A stretch of 34,624 nucleotides of DNA from Flammeovirgaceae bacterium UBA2786 (GCA_002352225.1 DEIA01000020.1:1-34624), one strand, 5' to 3'. Counted from the first letter of the stretch, positions 24,530-32,025 are shown. Notes: generated by a model from the sequence alone, not told the origin. Numbers and translations: made by a program.

Positions 24530-25519
24530 TTAGAAATGTTCTTCAGGTCGGGGGCCGGAATCGTTTTGGCCGATGGTTTCAATCTGGCTCATCAACCCCC
24601 GTGCTTCTTTTAGTTCAACCAGGTTAAAATATTGAAAAGCAATGCCAACGTTAGGTAATGCAGACAACAGCATCTGGGCCATGTAGTACAATGTAAAGCA
24701 CACAAAAGCTACTATGTAAAGGGAATCAGGAATTTGCAGGGGCGACTCGCCAGAAACAGAATGAAGGCCATAGGTGAACATGACAAAGTAGTAGGGTATC
24801 ATAAAGATGTAAGAAGAAATACCCATAATTAGTTGAAGAATAAAAAGTAACCCGAAGGTACTCCACCATTTGCCATTGTTTATCAGTTTATAGGAACGAA
24901 CCAGTGCATCAAAGAAATTTTTTCTTTCGTACAACTGCACGAAATATGTTAAAGACGAGCTGATCAACAGAAAAACGAATGCAACAGCAAAAAACATAAA
25001 GCCAAAGAAAATCAGAAAAGGAGAGATGGCACCTAAAATAAAGACAGGAATAAGCAGAGCAATATAAGCCAGCAACAAGGCAATAAAAAACAAGAACGTT
25101 GTGCCTAAATAAGTCCAAAAGGTATTTTGAACGCGGCTCCACACTTCGGCTACTTCAATTTTGTTTGTTTTCTTTTCGTGGTATAGAATTATGTAGTTGT
25201 TTATAGTAGCAATGCTTATTACATAGCTGATGAATACCAGCACAAACAAGAGTGAAACCTGTAACCAGAAACTTACACTCAAAAAGTAGTTGCCCAACTG
25301 CTCGGCATCGCCAGAAGACTGTAGCCCTTCAGATAGGGTTATGAATTCACTAAAAAAGAATCCAATTAATAAACTGGCGGTTAGTACAGGGGGGCCTGCT
25401 ATATATAAAATAGCTTTGCCCAACGATTTAAAGTTTTGGCGGATGAACTCAAATGTGGTGTTCATTTTGCGACTAAAGTCGCGTGCTTGTTGAAATTCTA
25501 TAGGTTTAAATTCTTCCAT
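24530..25519 (-). CDS. Polytopic membrane protein of the MoxR operon
   Basis: A 329-residue integral membrane protein with about six long hydrophobic segments, an N-terminal cytoplasmic stretch (KPIEFQQARDFSRKMNTTFEF) and a polar tail with a Pro-Glu-rich end. No catalytic motif is visible. The segment FVQLYERKNFFDALVRSYKL between membrane helices resembles the glycerophosphoryl diester phosphodiesterase membrane-domain / DUF4013-like group, but I do not assign it firmly. Its start overlaps the end of the SpoIIM-like gene by 14 nt. Confidence 0.83.
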   Translation of the reverse strand: MEEFKPIEFQQARDFSRKMNTTFEFIRQNFKSLGKAILYIAGPPVLTASLLIGFFFSEFITLSEGLQSSGDAEQLGNYFLSVSFWLQVSLLFVLVFISYVISIATINNYIILYHEKKTNKIEVAEVWSRVQNTFWTYLGTTFLFFIALLLAYIALLIPVFILGAISPFLIFFGFMFFAVAFVFLLISSSLTYFVQLYERKNFFDALVRSYKLINNGKWWSTFGLLFILQLIMGISSYIFMIPYYFVMFTYGLHSVSGESPLQIPDSLYIVAFVCFTLYYMAQMLLSALPNVGIAFQYFNLVELKEARGLMSQIETIGQNDSGPRPEEHF

Positions 25520-26465
25520 TGCGTTTTAGCTGAATTGGATATATAATAAAATAGTAAATCATAAGGAGGGCAGATAAGCTGATAACCAATAGCTTTAAGC
25601 TCCAATGCATAAAGGCATACCGGGTTATAAAAGATTCAATAAAGCCGGCCAATATAAAAAACGGAACCAGGCCCATTACAATTTTTAACCCTTTAATGGC
25701 TCCCATCTTAAACGAGGCAAGGCGCGAATATGTACCCGGAAACAAAATACTGTTGCCCATTACAAATCCTGCGGCTGCAGCAATAACAATTGAGGTAAGC
25801 TCAATGGTGCCATGCAACATAATAATCGGAAGAGCCTGGCTTAACTGATTTTCCTGGTAGAAAAACATGATGAATGTGCCCACCATTATGGCATTGTAAA
25901 ACAACATTAAGCCTGTACCCAATGAGGCCATTATACCCAAAACAAAAATCCGAAACGACACCATTACGTTGTTGAGCGTAATCATAAAGAACATATCCAT
26001 TTCCCCGGAAGTAGCGTAAACCGCTGTTGGATTTCCATTCTTGATATTTTCGAGCGTCATGTTTACATACCCATCGCCTAATATTAATCGTACGAAGGTA
26101 TCGTCAGAAGCAACCGACACAGCTCCTAAAATTGCAGCTACGCAAAAGATAAGAAACGCATAAAGAAGTTGCTTATGCACGGTAATCATAACAGCCGGCA
26201 GTTCTGTTTTCCAAAAAAGTACAAATCGGCTCTTCTCTTCTTTTTTATTTTTATAAATCTCGCCATGAATTTTGCTACCCAAAGAATTGAGGTATTGGGT
26301 TGTGCGGCTTTTTGGATATTGTGTGCGGGAAAATGAAAGATCGTCTGTAATCTGAAGGAATAATTCAGCCAGTTTATCGGGCGGAGTTTGCTGTGGGTTT
26401 TGAAGAGCTTTTTCAAACTCTTGCCAACGGGCTTTGTTTTTACTTACAAAATAGGCTTCGCGCAT
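25506..26465 (-). CDS. Stage II sporulation protein M-like membrane protein
   Basis: A 319-residue protein with an N-terminal cytoplasmic domain (begins MREAYFVSKNKARWQEFE, the usual family beginning) and a SpoIIM/DUF95 membrane domain with about five helices. It includes FMITLNNVMVSFRIFVLG, the characteristic MLFYNAIMVGTF and LPIIMLHGTIELTSIVIAAA. In non-sporulating bacteria this family occurs with RDD, MoxR and DUF58 genes; its role is unresolved. It is the first gene of the six-gene unit. The ATG directly abuts the T run of a terminator-like hairpin, so its transcript and ribosome loading are unusual (see findings). Confidence 0.92.
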   Translation of the reverse strand: MREAYFVSKNKARWQEFEKALQNPQQTPPDKLAELFLQITDDLSFSRTQYPKSRTTQYLNSLGSKIHGEIYKNKKEEKSRFVLFWKTELPAVMITVHKQLLYAFLIFCVAAILGAVSVASDDTFVRLILGDGYVNMTLENIKNGNPTAVYATSGEMDMFFMITLNNVMVSFRIFVLGIMASLGTGLMLFYNAIMVGTFIMFFYQENQLSQALPIIMLHGTIELTSIVIAAAAGFVMGNSILFPGTYSRLASFKMGAIKGLKIVMGLVPFFILAGFIESFITRYAFMHWSLKLLVISLSALLMIYYFIIYPIQLKRNGRI

Positions 26466-26515
26466 AAAAAATCAGGTTGGAAGATAGAGGATAGGCCTAA
26501 CTCCTCCAACCTGAT
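26466..26515 (-). terminator. Terminator-like hairpin abutting the spoIIM-like start codon
   Basis: A perfect 11-bp stem: ATCAGGTTGGA at 26471-26481 and TCCAACCTGAT at 26505-26515, with a 23-nt loop. On the minus strand it is followed by six T, ending at 26466, and then immediately by ATG (26465-26463). It probably terminates the upstream M19 peptidase gene, but it could also act as an attenuator for the six-gene operon. Confidence 0.85.
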
Positions 26516-26541
26516 AAGAAAGATTTGAGGGACGAAAATTT

Positions 26542-27786
26542 TTATCCACGACCTGCCACTTTTTCAACGGCATTCCAAACCCGCCATACATTTTTATAGC
26601 AAATTTTTTCAATGTCTTCTTCGGTATAGCCCCGCTTTAATAAAACATAAATCAGATTAGGAAAGGTGGATACATCTTCAAGTCCAATGGGTAGCCGGTT
26701 ATCTACTCCGTCATAATCCGAACCAAAGGCCACATGATCTATACCGGCAATTTTTACTACATGGTCTATGTGATCGGCCACGGTTTCTATGGGTGTAGTC
26801 TTCCAGGGGTGTTCTTTTTCAAATTGTGCAATCAGAGCTTGCGCTGCCGTATCGCTGGCTTGCAGGCCCTTTTCCGCGAGTAGTTTTTTCAGTTCGGCCC
26901 GCGATTTTGTGTTGGCGTTGCTTACAGCCGAATCCAAAAAGGCTGAATAAAAATTGATTTGCATAACCCCACCGTGCTCGCCCAGTTTTTTAATCATGTC
27001 ATCGGTCATGTTGCGTCTTACCGTTGGCGCAAATGCACGGCACGATGAGTGCGAAGCAATAACGGGGGCTTTACTCAGTTTTACTGCCTGATAAAATGTG
27101 CTGTCGTCTACATGCGAAATATCTACCATAATGCCCAGGCGGTTCATTTCGGCTACTACATCTTTTCCGAAAGGGCTTAGGCCGTTCCAGGTTTTGGTGG
27201 TATCGCCCGATGAATCGCAAATTTGATTATCGCGACTATGGGTTAGCGTAATGTAGCGTATACCCCGATCGAAAAAGTGTTGAAGATTTGCCAGGTCGTT
27301 TCCAATAGGAGCACCATTCTCCATGCCCATTGGCAACGAAATTTTTCCTTGTTTAAAGTTGGCTTCTACCTGTGCGGGTGTGTTGGCTAATGCAAACTTA
27401 TCGGGCAGAAGTTGAGAAATAGCATGCACCATATTAATCATAGAATCGGCCAGGCTTTTGCCCATATCGGGCAGTGCCTGTCGGCTTGAGGGTATATAGA
27501 TAGACATAAAAGGCGCGGTAAGCCCACCCTTAACAGCACGTTCATAATCAAAATTACCCTTGCCTGTGTGGATAATGGTATCGATATTTTCAGCAGTTGG
27601 AAAATATTTTTTGTCAATCAAAGCCCCGGGCAAATCCACATGGCCATCGGTAATAATGTATTTATGGGCCAGTTCATTCGCATAAGTGCGTAGTTCGTCA
27701 TCCGTCATTCGGCTAACCGACTTTTTATCAGAACAACTTACTATTGCTAAGGCGGAGCAAAACAGCAGGAGACTATGAATCTTCAT
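26542..27786 (-). CDS. M19 family membrane dipeptidase (lipoprotein)
   Basis: A 414-residue zinc dipeptidase of the renal dipeptidase family. The lipoprotein signal ends in IVSC (Cys18). The metal-binding start is ITDGHVDLPG (His49, Asp51). SHSSCRAF and SHVDDSTFY are the central histidine segments, and FGSDYDGVDNRLPIGLEDVS is the C-terminal family block. It hydrolyses dipeptides, possibly including D-amino-acid or cell-wall peptides. The frame is open to 27828, but the ATG at 27786 gives the proper lipoprotein signal and is preferred. It is divergent from the RDD gene and followed by the hairpin at 26466-26515. Confidence 0.95.
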   Translation of the reverse strand: MKIHSLLLFCSALAIVSCSDKKSVSRMTDDELRTYANELAHKYIITDGHVDLPGALIDKKYFPTAENIDTIIHTGKGNFDYERAVKGGLTAPFMSIYIPSSRQALPDMGKSLADSMINMVHAISQLLPDKFALANTPAQVEANFKQGKISLPMGMENGAPIGNDLANLQHFFDRGIRYITLTHSRDNQICDSSGDTTKTWNGLSPFGKDVVAEMNRLGIMVDISHVDDSTFYQAVKLSKAPVIASHSSCRAFAPTVRRNMTDDMIKKLGEHGGVMQINFYSAFLDSAVSNANTKSRAELKKLLAEKGLQASDTAAQALIAQFEKEHPWKTTPIETVADHIDHVVKIAGIDHVAFGSDYDGVDNRLPIGLEDVSTFPNLIYVLLKRGYTEEDIEKICYKNVWRVWNAVEKVAGRG

Positions 27787-27882
27787 AACAATTAAGGTTT
27801 TAAATATTTGGGTGCATAAAGATAACATTAGGCAGATTCATTTTCTTTTGTTTTTTTGGTAGGGATAATTGGTAAGAGCGGT

Positions 27883-28593
27883 ATGCAAACGATTCAGGTT
27901 CGTACAACACAAAATGTATTTATTCATTACCCGCTGGCAAGTGTAGGCGATCGCATTCTGGCCTATTTATTCGACCGTGTAGTTATAGTAGCTTTTATGA
28001 TTGCAGTGGGTACGCTTCTGTATAATCTGGGTGTACAAGGTGAATGGGTTTGGATTTTGATATTGGGCTTTCCGTATCTTTTTTATTCCGTTTTTTTCGA
28101 AATATTTATGAATGGCCAAACACCGGGTAAGTATCTGTTAAAAATACGGGTAATTCGTTTAAACGGAACGCCCGCATCTATTGGTGATTTTGTACTACGC
28201 TGGATTTTTGCCCTTATCGATTTTGGGATTTTAGGCGGAGCCATTGCCTTAATATTGGTAGCAGCAGGAGGAAAGGGGCAGCGCCTGGGTGATATCGTAG
28301 CAGGAACAACCGTAATTAAGTTGGTTGAACAAAAAGAAATTACAGCCAATCAGGTTTTTGTAACACCGGAAACCGAGTATCAACCCGTATTTGTACAGGC
28401 CATTCAATTAAGTGAGCGCGATATTGAATTGATTCAGCGTGCGCTTGAAGTAAACCGCGATGTTGGCAACGCAACACCCATGCTGGCGGTAACCGAAAAA
28501 CTGAAAACCCAATTGGGAATTCAAACTGATTTGCCACCGGTTAAATTCTTATACACGCTGGTTAAAGATTTTAACCACCTTACTTCACGATGA
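27883..28593 (+). CDS. RDD family membrane protein
   Basis: A 236-residue protein with an RDD domain: SVGDRILAYLFDRVVIVAFM (with the Arg-Asp pair), FFEIFMNGQTPGKYLLKIRV and the RLGDIVAGTTVIKL ending, plus about four membrane helices. A ~90-residue soluble C-terminal tail (IQLSERDIELIQRALEVNRD) is typical of the version linked to SpoIIM/MoxR gene groups. The ATG at 27883 is preferred over an earlier ATG at 27856, because the protein then begins directly with the conserved MQTIQVRTTQNV. It overlaps the cytochrome b5-like gene by 4 nt. It may act with the six-gene operon on the other side of the M19 gene. Confidence 0.9.
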   Translation: MQTIQVRTTQNVFIHYPLASVGDRILAYLFDRVVIVAFMIAVGTLLYNLGVQGEWVWILILGFPYLFYSVFFEIFMNGQTPGKYLLKIRVIRLNGTPASIGDFVLRWIFALIDFGILGGAIALILVAAGGKGQRLGDIVAGTTVIKLVEQKEITANQVFVTPETEYQPVFVQAIQLSERDIELIQRALEVNRDVGNATPMLAVTEKLKTQLGIQTDLPPVKFLYTLVKDFNHLTSR

Positions 28594-28838
28594 GCGCGCT
28601 GCCGGTAATTACCAAAGCCCAACTCGCATTGCGCAACGGCCAGGATAAGCCCGAAATCTGGATTGCGTACAATGGAAAAGTTTATAATGTTACACACTCG
28701 CGCCTGTGGCGCAATGGCAAACACTACGAACATTGGGCCGGGCAGGATTTAACCGATGAACTAAAAGATGCCCCCCATACCGAACAGGTTTTTGAAAAAC
28801 TTACCCAGATAGGAATTTTGGCGTTAACCCCGATATAG
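28590..28838 (+). CDS. Cytochrome b5-like heme/steroid-binding domain protein
   Basis: An 82-residue single-domain protein with the short bacterial cytochrome b5-like pattern: ITKAQLALRNGQDKPEIWIA, GKVYNVTHSRLWRNGKHYEHWAGQDLTDEL and APHTEQVFEKL. His residues in GKHYEHWAG and in APHTEQV are candidate heme ligands; the spacing differs from classical b5 (HPGG). It has no signal or membrane anchor, so it would be cytoplasmic unless docked to the RDD protein. The start overlaps the RDD stop (ATGA), which suggests coupled translation. Confidence 0.85.
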   Translation: MSALPVITKAQLALRNGQDKPEIWIAYNGKVYNVTHSRLWRNGKHYEHWAGQDLTDELKDAPHTEQVFEKLTQIGILALTPI

Positions 28839-28839
28839 G

Positions 28840-29313
28840 TTATTTAACAATCACAATACCGTTTGCCGTAAGCCTTATTTCTTCTTTGGGTTCGGTAATG
28901 GCATCAATTTCTTCCTTCGATTTCTTGGCGTCTTCGGCATAGTGCTTCAATTCATCTACCGATGTTTTTATTATTTTAGCCTCGCCATCAATCACTACGG
29001 TTTTTCCTTTCAACTCAACAGGTACAAAAAATCCGTAATCTTTCATCTTAACAAATACCTTGCTTTTGTCGGGCATTTCCAGCGAAACCCAGCATCCCTT
29101 TTTATCGCATACCTCGGTAACAATTCCTTCAACCTTAAGTTGCCGGGCTTCATTATTTTTTAAAAGAGTAGGCAGCGAGGCCGCAGGAACAGCTCCGGCA
29201 ACAATAACCTTGTCTCCAAACGTAGTACCTGGTGTAACGGGGCCTTTAGGCGGTTGTGCCAGTACCAGAGAAACAGAAATAGCGAAAGCGAAAAGCGTTA
29301 AAAAGGGTTTCAT
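28840..29313 (-). CDS. DUF4920 family exported protein
   Basis: A 157-residue exported protein (signal peptide about 1-19, ending LVLAQ). It has an OB-like core with VEGIVTEVCDKKGCWVSLEM, where Cys69 and Cys74 (C-x4-C-W) could bind metal or form a disulfide. KVFVKMKDYGFFVPVELKGKTVVIDGEAKI follows and is typical of DUF4920. The function is unknown; the motif recalls periplasmic metal or redox proteins. It converges on the cytochrome b5-like gene with one base between the stop codons. TACCTTCG at 29352-29359 (minus) is a weak candidate -7 box. Confidence 0.87.
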   Translation of the reverse strand: MKPFLTLFAFAISVSLVLAQPPKGPVTPGTTFGDKVIVAGAVPAASLPTLLKNNEARQLKVEGIVTEVCDKKGCWVSLEMPDKSKVFVKMKDYGFFVPVELKGKTVVIDGEAKIIKTSVDELKHYAEDAKKSKEEIDAITEPKEEIRLTANGIVIVK

Positions 29314-29413
29314 AAGCAGGTTGATTTACAATAGGATTGATAATGAATGCGCGAAGGTAATTAATAATGGAAGCGACATGCTGAAAGTTTGCATTACGGG
29401 TATTTAAATTTCC

Positions 29414-29444
29414 TTTTGGGGCATTTAGAAAGCGTGTATCTTAG
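29414..29444 (+). promoter_or_regulatory. Possible promoter just before the BadF-like gene
   Basis: TTTTG (29414-29418), an 18-nt gap and TATCTTAG (29437-29444, one mismatch to TAnnTTTG) lie directly before the ATG at 29449. A normal start spacing would make the message leaderless or nearly so. Confidence 0.45.
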
Positions 29445-29448
29445 CCCC

Positions 29449-30303
29449 ATGGTAATTGTAGCAGATAGTGGAGGCTCTAAAATAGACTGGCGATTCTTAC
29501 TAAAGGATGGCAGCATAGGGCAGGCACATAGCCCGGGATTTAATCCGTACTATCAACCCTTAGAGCATTTACACCGTATTATTAAAGAAAGCCTGGTGCC
29601 GCAGGTAAAAGAATCGGTTACCAAGATTTTTTATTACGGTACCGGTGTTTCGTCTGAGAAAAATCAACAAGTTATTCGTGAGGCGTTTGCCCAATATTGG
29701 CCTGAGGCATACATTGAAATAGGCTGGGATTTATTAGCAGCCGCCCGTGCCCTTTGCGGTCGCGAAAGGGGTATTGCCTGCATTTTAGGAACCGGTTCTA
29801 ATTCATGCCTGTACGATGGCGAAAAAATAATAGACAACGTAGCCAACCTTGGCTGGATTCTGGCCGATGAAGGCTCAGGCACCTACATTGGTAAAAAATT
29901 TATCTTCGATTATTTCCGTAACGAAATGCCCGCAAAACTGGCCGAACAGTTTAATGAACGGTTTCCGTTTACACGCGAGGAAGTTTTAGAGAAAGTGTAC
30001 CAGGGCGAAAAACCGGGAGCATTCTTAGCCAGTTTTTCGAAATTTATCTTTCAGCATTTAAAAGAACCATACTGTTACAAATTAGTTTACGATAGCTTGT
30101 CCGACTTCTACGAAAACAATGTAATGAAGTACGATAACTATCAGAACACCAAAGTTCATTTTACAGGCTCCATTGCATTTTACTACAGTGATATACTAAG
30201 GCAGGTGGCGAATGATAAGGGGATTACGGTTAAAAACATTCTGGAAGGGCCTATTGCCGGGCTTACGCTCTACCATAAGAAAGACGTATCAATTGACAGT
30301 TGA
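29449..30303 (+). CDS. BadF/BadG-type ATPase, N-acetylglucosamine kinase-like
   Basis: A 284-residue ASKHA-fold protein. The phosphate-1 loop is VIVADSGGSKIDWRF at the N-terminus, the phosphate-2 loop is CILGTGSNSCLYDG, and the adenosine segment is VHFTGSIAFYYSDIL. It also contains LGWILADEGSGTYIGKKF, typical of Bacteroidota GlcNAc-kinase-like proteins. It may phosphorylate an amino sugar salvaged from the cell wall, but the substrate is inferred. The frame is open from 29389, yet the ATG at 29449 gives the family N-terminus. Its stop codon lies inside a TTGACA repeat cluster. Confidence 0.88.
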   Translation: MVIVADSGGSKIDWRFLLKDGSIGQAHSPGFNPYYQPLEHLHRIIKESLVPQVKESVTKIFYYGTGVSSEKNQQVIREAFAQYWPEAYIEIGWDLLAAARALCGRERGIACILGTGSNSCLYDGEKIIDNVANLGWILADEGSGTYIGKKFIFDYFRNEMPAKLAEQFNERFPFTREEVLEKVYQGEKPGAFLASFSKFIFQHLKEPYCYKLVYDSLSDFYENNVMKYDNYQNTKVHFTGSIAFYYSDILRQVANDKGITVKNILEGPIAGLTLYHKKDVSIDS

Positions 30304-30359
30304 CAATGCCGATAGCTATCGGGGCAATTGACAATGTTTTCTCAAAGCCCTTGTCAATT
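30293..30359 (+). repeat. TTGACA repeat cluster with embedded palindrome and hairpin
   Basis: TTGACA units begin at 30293, 30300 and 30328. TTGACAATG occurs at 30300-30308 and again at 30328-30336, on both sides of the perfect 14-nt palindrome CCGATAGCTATCGG (30309-30322). AATTGACAA (30326-30334) also pairs with TTGTCAATT (30351-30359). The cluster fills the gap between the BadF-like gene and the next gene. Confidence 0.85.
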
Positions 30360-30371
30360 ATTAATTGCTTC

Positions 30372-30944
30372 ATGCATCAAATCGAACCTTTCGCTAACTG
30401 GCTTAAATATTACGATTCATCTGCCGATGATAACTCACCTTTTCAGGGAAAGGAATACAACTACGAACTTTATTCCGAAACCATTTATGGATATTACATC
30501 GATCCAGCCTGGGATAACTTCGGCTCAGAAACATTGTACTTGAAAATCTTGTATGCTGATTACGACCACGGTTATGCAGTGCTGGAGTTTATTGGTGAGT
30601 GGAACGATACGCTGAACAACGACATCATGACATTAAAACGCGATGTATTGGAGCAACTCATGTACAAAGGCATTACCAAGTTTATTCTGATTGGTGAGAA
30701 CATCTTCAACTTTCACGGCTCTGATGATTTATATTACGAAGAATGGTTTGATGAAGCAGAAGATGCCGGAGGCTGGATTGCGGCTGTATGTTTCCCCGAT
30801 TTTATTCAGCAAGAGATGATGAAGTATAAAATAGACCACTACATAAATATGGGTGGTACCCTTCAGGTAGATAACTGGCGTACGCTGCATCCCGCCCGGT
30901 TTTGCGAGTTGATTGATAAACTGATTGTGCGGAGGTTGAATTGA
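30372..30944 (+). CDS. Hypothetical protein, acidic and aromatic
   Basis: A 190-residue protein that I do not recognise by family name. It is rich in Tyr, Trp and acidic residues, with no signal peptide or membrane segment. Landmarks are PFANWLKYYDSSADDNSPFQ, YGYYIDPAWDNFGSETLYLK, GYAVLEFIGEWNDTLNNDIM and a C-terminal helix. The alternation of strands and helices suggests a small alpha/beta fold. The ATG at 30372 is chosen because the longer frame from 30300 would translate the repeat cluster and palindrome. It follows the BadF-like gene by 68 nt. It is probably a Cytophagales-conserved protein of unknown role. Confidence 0.75.
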   Translation: MHQIEPFANWLKYYDSSADDNSPFQGKEYNYELYSETIYGYYIDPAWDNFGSETLYLKILYADYDHGYAVLEFIGEWNDTLNNDIMTLKRDVLEQLMYKGITKFILIGENIFNFHGSDDLYYEEWFDEAEDAGGWIAAVCFPDFIQQEMMKYKIDHYINMGGTLQVDNWRTLHPARFCELIDKLIVRRLN

Positions 30945-31138
30945 TAATTGAAAGCCTCACACGACTGACTTTATCAACCTTTTGGTAACGAATTGAAGAA
31001 ATCCTTGAGGTCCACCAATACTCGTAGGGGAATATCAATTCTCGCACACCCGCAAACCATCATTTGGAAGCCTTTCGGTTTATCAGCGCGAATTGTCGCT
31101 TATTGCTTTAGTGCGCATATCTAAAAAGGAAGGATAAG

Positions 31139-31756
31139 TTACCCCCACAAAGTTAGTTGAGCATGCCCTACCGGAACATCGGCTGGTACCAGAAACTGGC
31201 GCTTTGATTTTACTTCGGTACACAAGATACGGGTGCGTTTTAATCTCCCCTTCTTAAACCATCTTCCATTCAGATCGAAAATGCTACCCTCAGGTAAATC
31301 GGCCAGGTAAACCATCCTGGCTGTGCGCGGATCTTCACGATGAAGTAATCGCGTAAGCTCAGTATCGGAATATGTGGAGGCTTTAGGGTTTTGAAGATGC
31401 TGATGCAGGCAACTGAGAATGGGTTCAGGGAAAATATGATCGTATAGAATTGGGTTCATCAATTCCTGAAATTTTAGTTTCCATTCTGTTCCGTGTGCTT
31501 CGGCTTTAAAGCCATGCGCCTGGTGTACGTGCAGATGCGCCACCTCATGTACATAGGTAATTAAAAATTCAAGTTGGGTAAGATCTCGGTTAACAGTAAT
31601 ACGGGGTTGGTGGCCGTGCCTGCATGTAAAGTCGCCCGATTTGGAAACCCGCTTTTTACTGAGGTGAAACTGAAACGGATTTTGCTGCCACAGTTGAACG
31701 CAATAATCAAGGGCAGCGGCTGGTAAATGGGGTTGTAATTGTTCTCTTATTGGCAC
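31139..31756 (-). CDS. SprT-like zinc metallopeptidase domain protein
   Basis: A 205-residue cytoplasmic protein with an SprT-like zincin core: LITYVHEVAHLHVHQAHG with HEVAH at 70-74, preceded by FTCRHGHQPRITVNRDL. A beta-rich C-terminal part follows (VYLADLPEGSIFDLNGRWF). The eukaryotic relative Spartan cleaves DNA-protein crosslinks, but the bacterial role is unknown. The start is a GTG at 31756; an in-frame TAA at 31760-31762 rules out any longer form. It lies about 15 nt beyond the T tract of the terminator of the upstream lipoprotein gene. Confidence 0.88.
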   Translation of the reverse strand: MPIREQLQPHLPAAALDYCVQLWQQNPFQFHLSKKRVSKSGDFTCRHGHQPRITVNRDLTQLEFLITYVHEVAHLHVHQAHGFKAEAHGTEWKLKFQELMNPILYDHIFPEPILSCLHQHLQNPKASTYSDTELTRLLHREDPRTARMVYLADLPEGSIFDLNGRWFKKGRLKRTRILCTEVKSKRQFLVPADVPVGHAQLTLWG

Positions 31757-31777
31757 AGTTTAAAGGGTGAAAAATAA

Positions 31778-31805
31778 AAAAGGCTTTAGAACATCTAAAG
31801 CCTTT
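31778..31805 (-). terminator. Intrinsic terminator of the small lipoprotein gene
   Basis: AAAGGCTTTAGA (31779-31790) pairs with TCTAAAGCCTTT (31794-31805) with a 3-nt loop. On the minus strand it is followed by a T-rich run. It lies 25 nt after the lipoprotein stop and just before the SprT-like GTG start. Confidence 0.92.
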
Positions 31806-31830
31806 CGGGGTCAAAATCTTTCGATTTTGA

Positions 31831-32025
31831 TTACTGTACTGCAGAAGCAGCAGAGTCAAGCACGGCAGCGGCTGAATCAACTACAGTAGCAGCAGAATCA
31901 ACAACTTCCTGAGCTGCGTTAGCTACTGAATCAATAGCAGCAGCAGCCTCTTCTTTCTTAGCACCGCAAGCAACCATTGCTACTGCAAAGCCACATACGA
32001 TAAGAGATGCAACAATTTTTTTCAT
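31831..32025 (-). CDS. Small alanine-rich heptad-repeat lipoprotein
   Basis: A 64-residue lipoprotein: signal 1-19, lipobox MVAC with Cys20. The mature part is alanine-rich and built of heptads VVDSAAT, VVDSAAA, VLDSAAS (residues 41-61), preceded by the related AIDSVANAAQE. This is the layout of a short amphipathic helix or trimeric coiled coil like Lpp, but without the C-terminal lysine that tethers Lpp to peptidoglycan. It is monocistronic, with its own promoter (32054) and strong terminator, which suggests an abundant envelope protein. The function is unknown. Confidence 0.85.
   Translation of the reverse strand: MKKIVASLIVCGFAVAMVACGAKKEEAAAAIDSVANAAQEVVDSAATVVDSAAAVLDSAASAVQ

Noticed and set aside
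25506..26465. Evidence of sporulation from a SpoIIM homologue
   Set aside because: SpoIIM-like proteins occur widely in non-sporulating Bacteroidota next to MoxR/DUF58 genes, and no other sporulation gene is present.
29060..29407. 115-codon plus-strand open frame
   Set aside because: Antisense to the DUF4920 gene and its leader; no motif or start signal.
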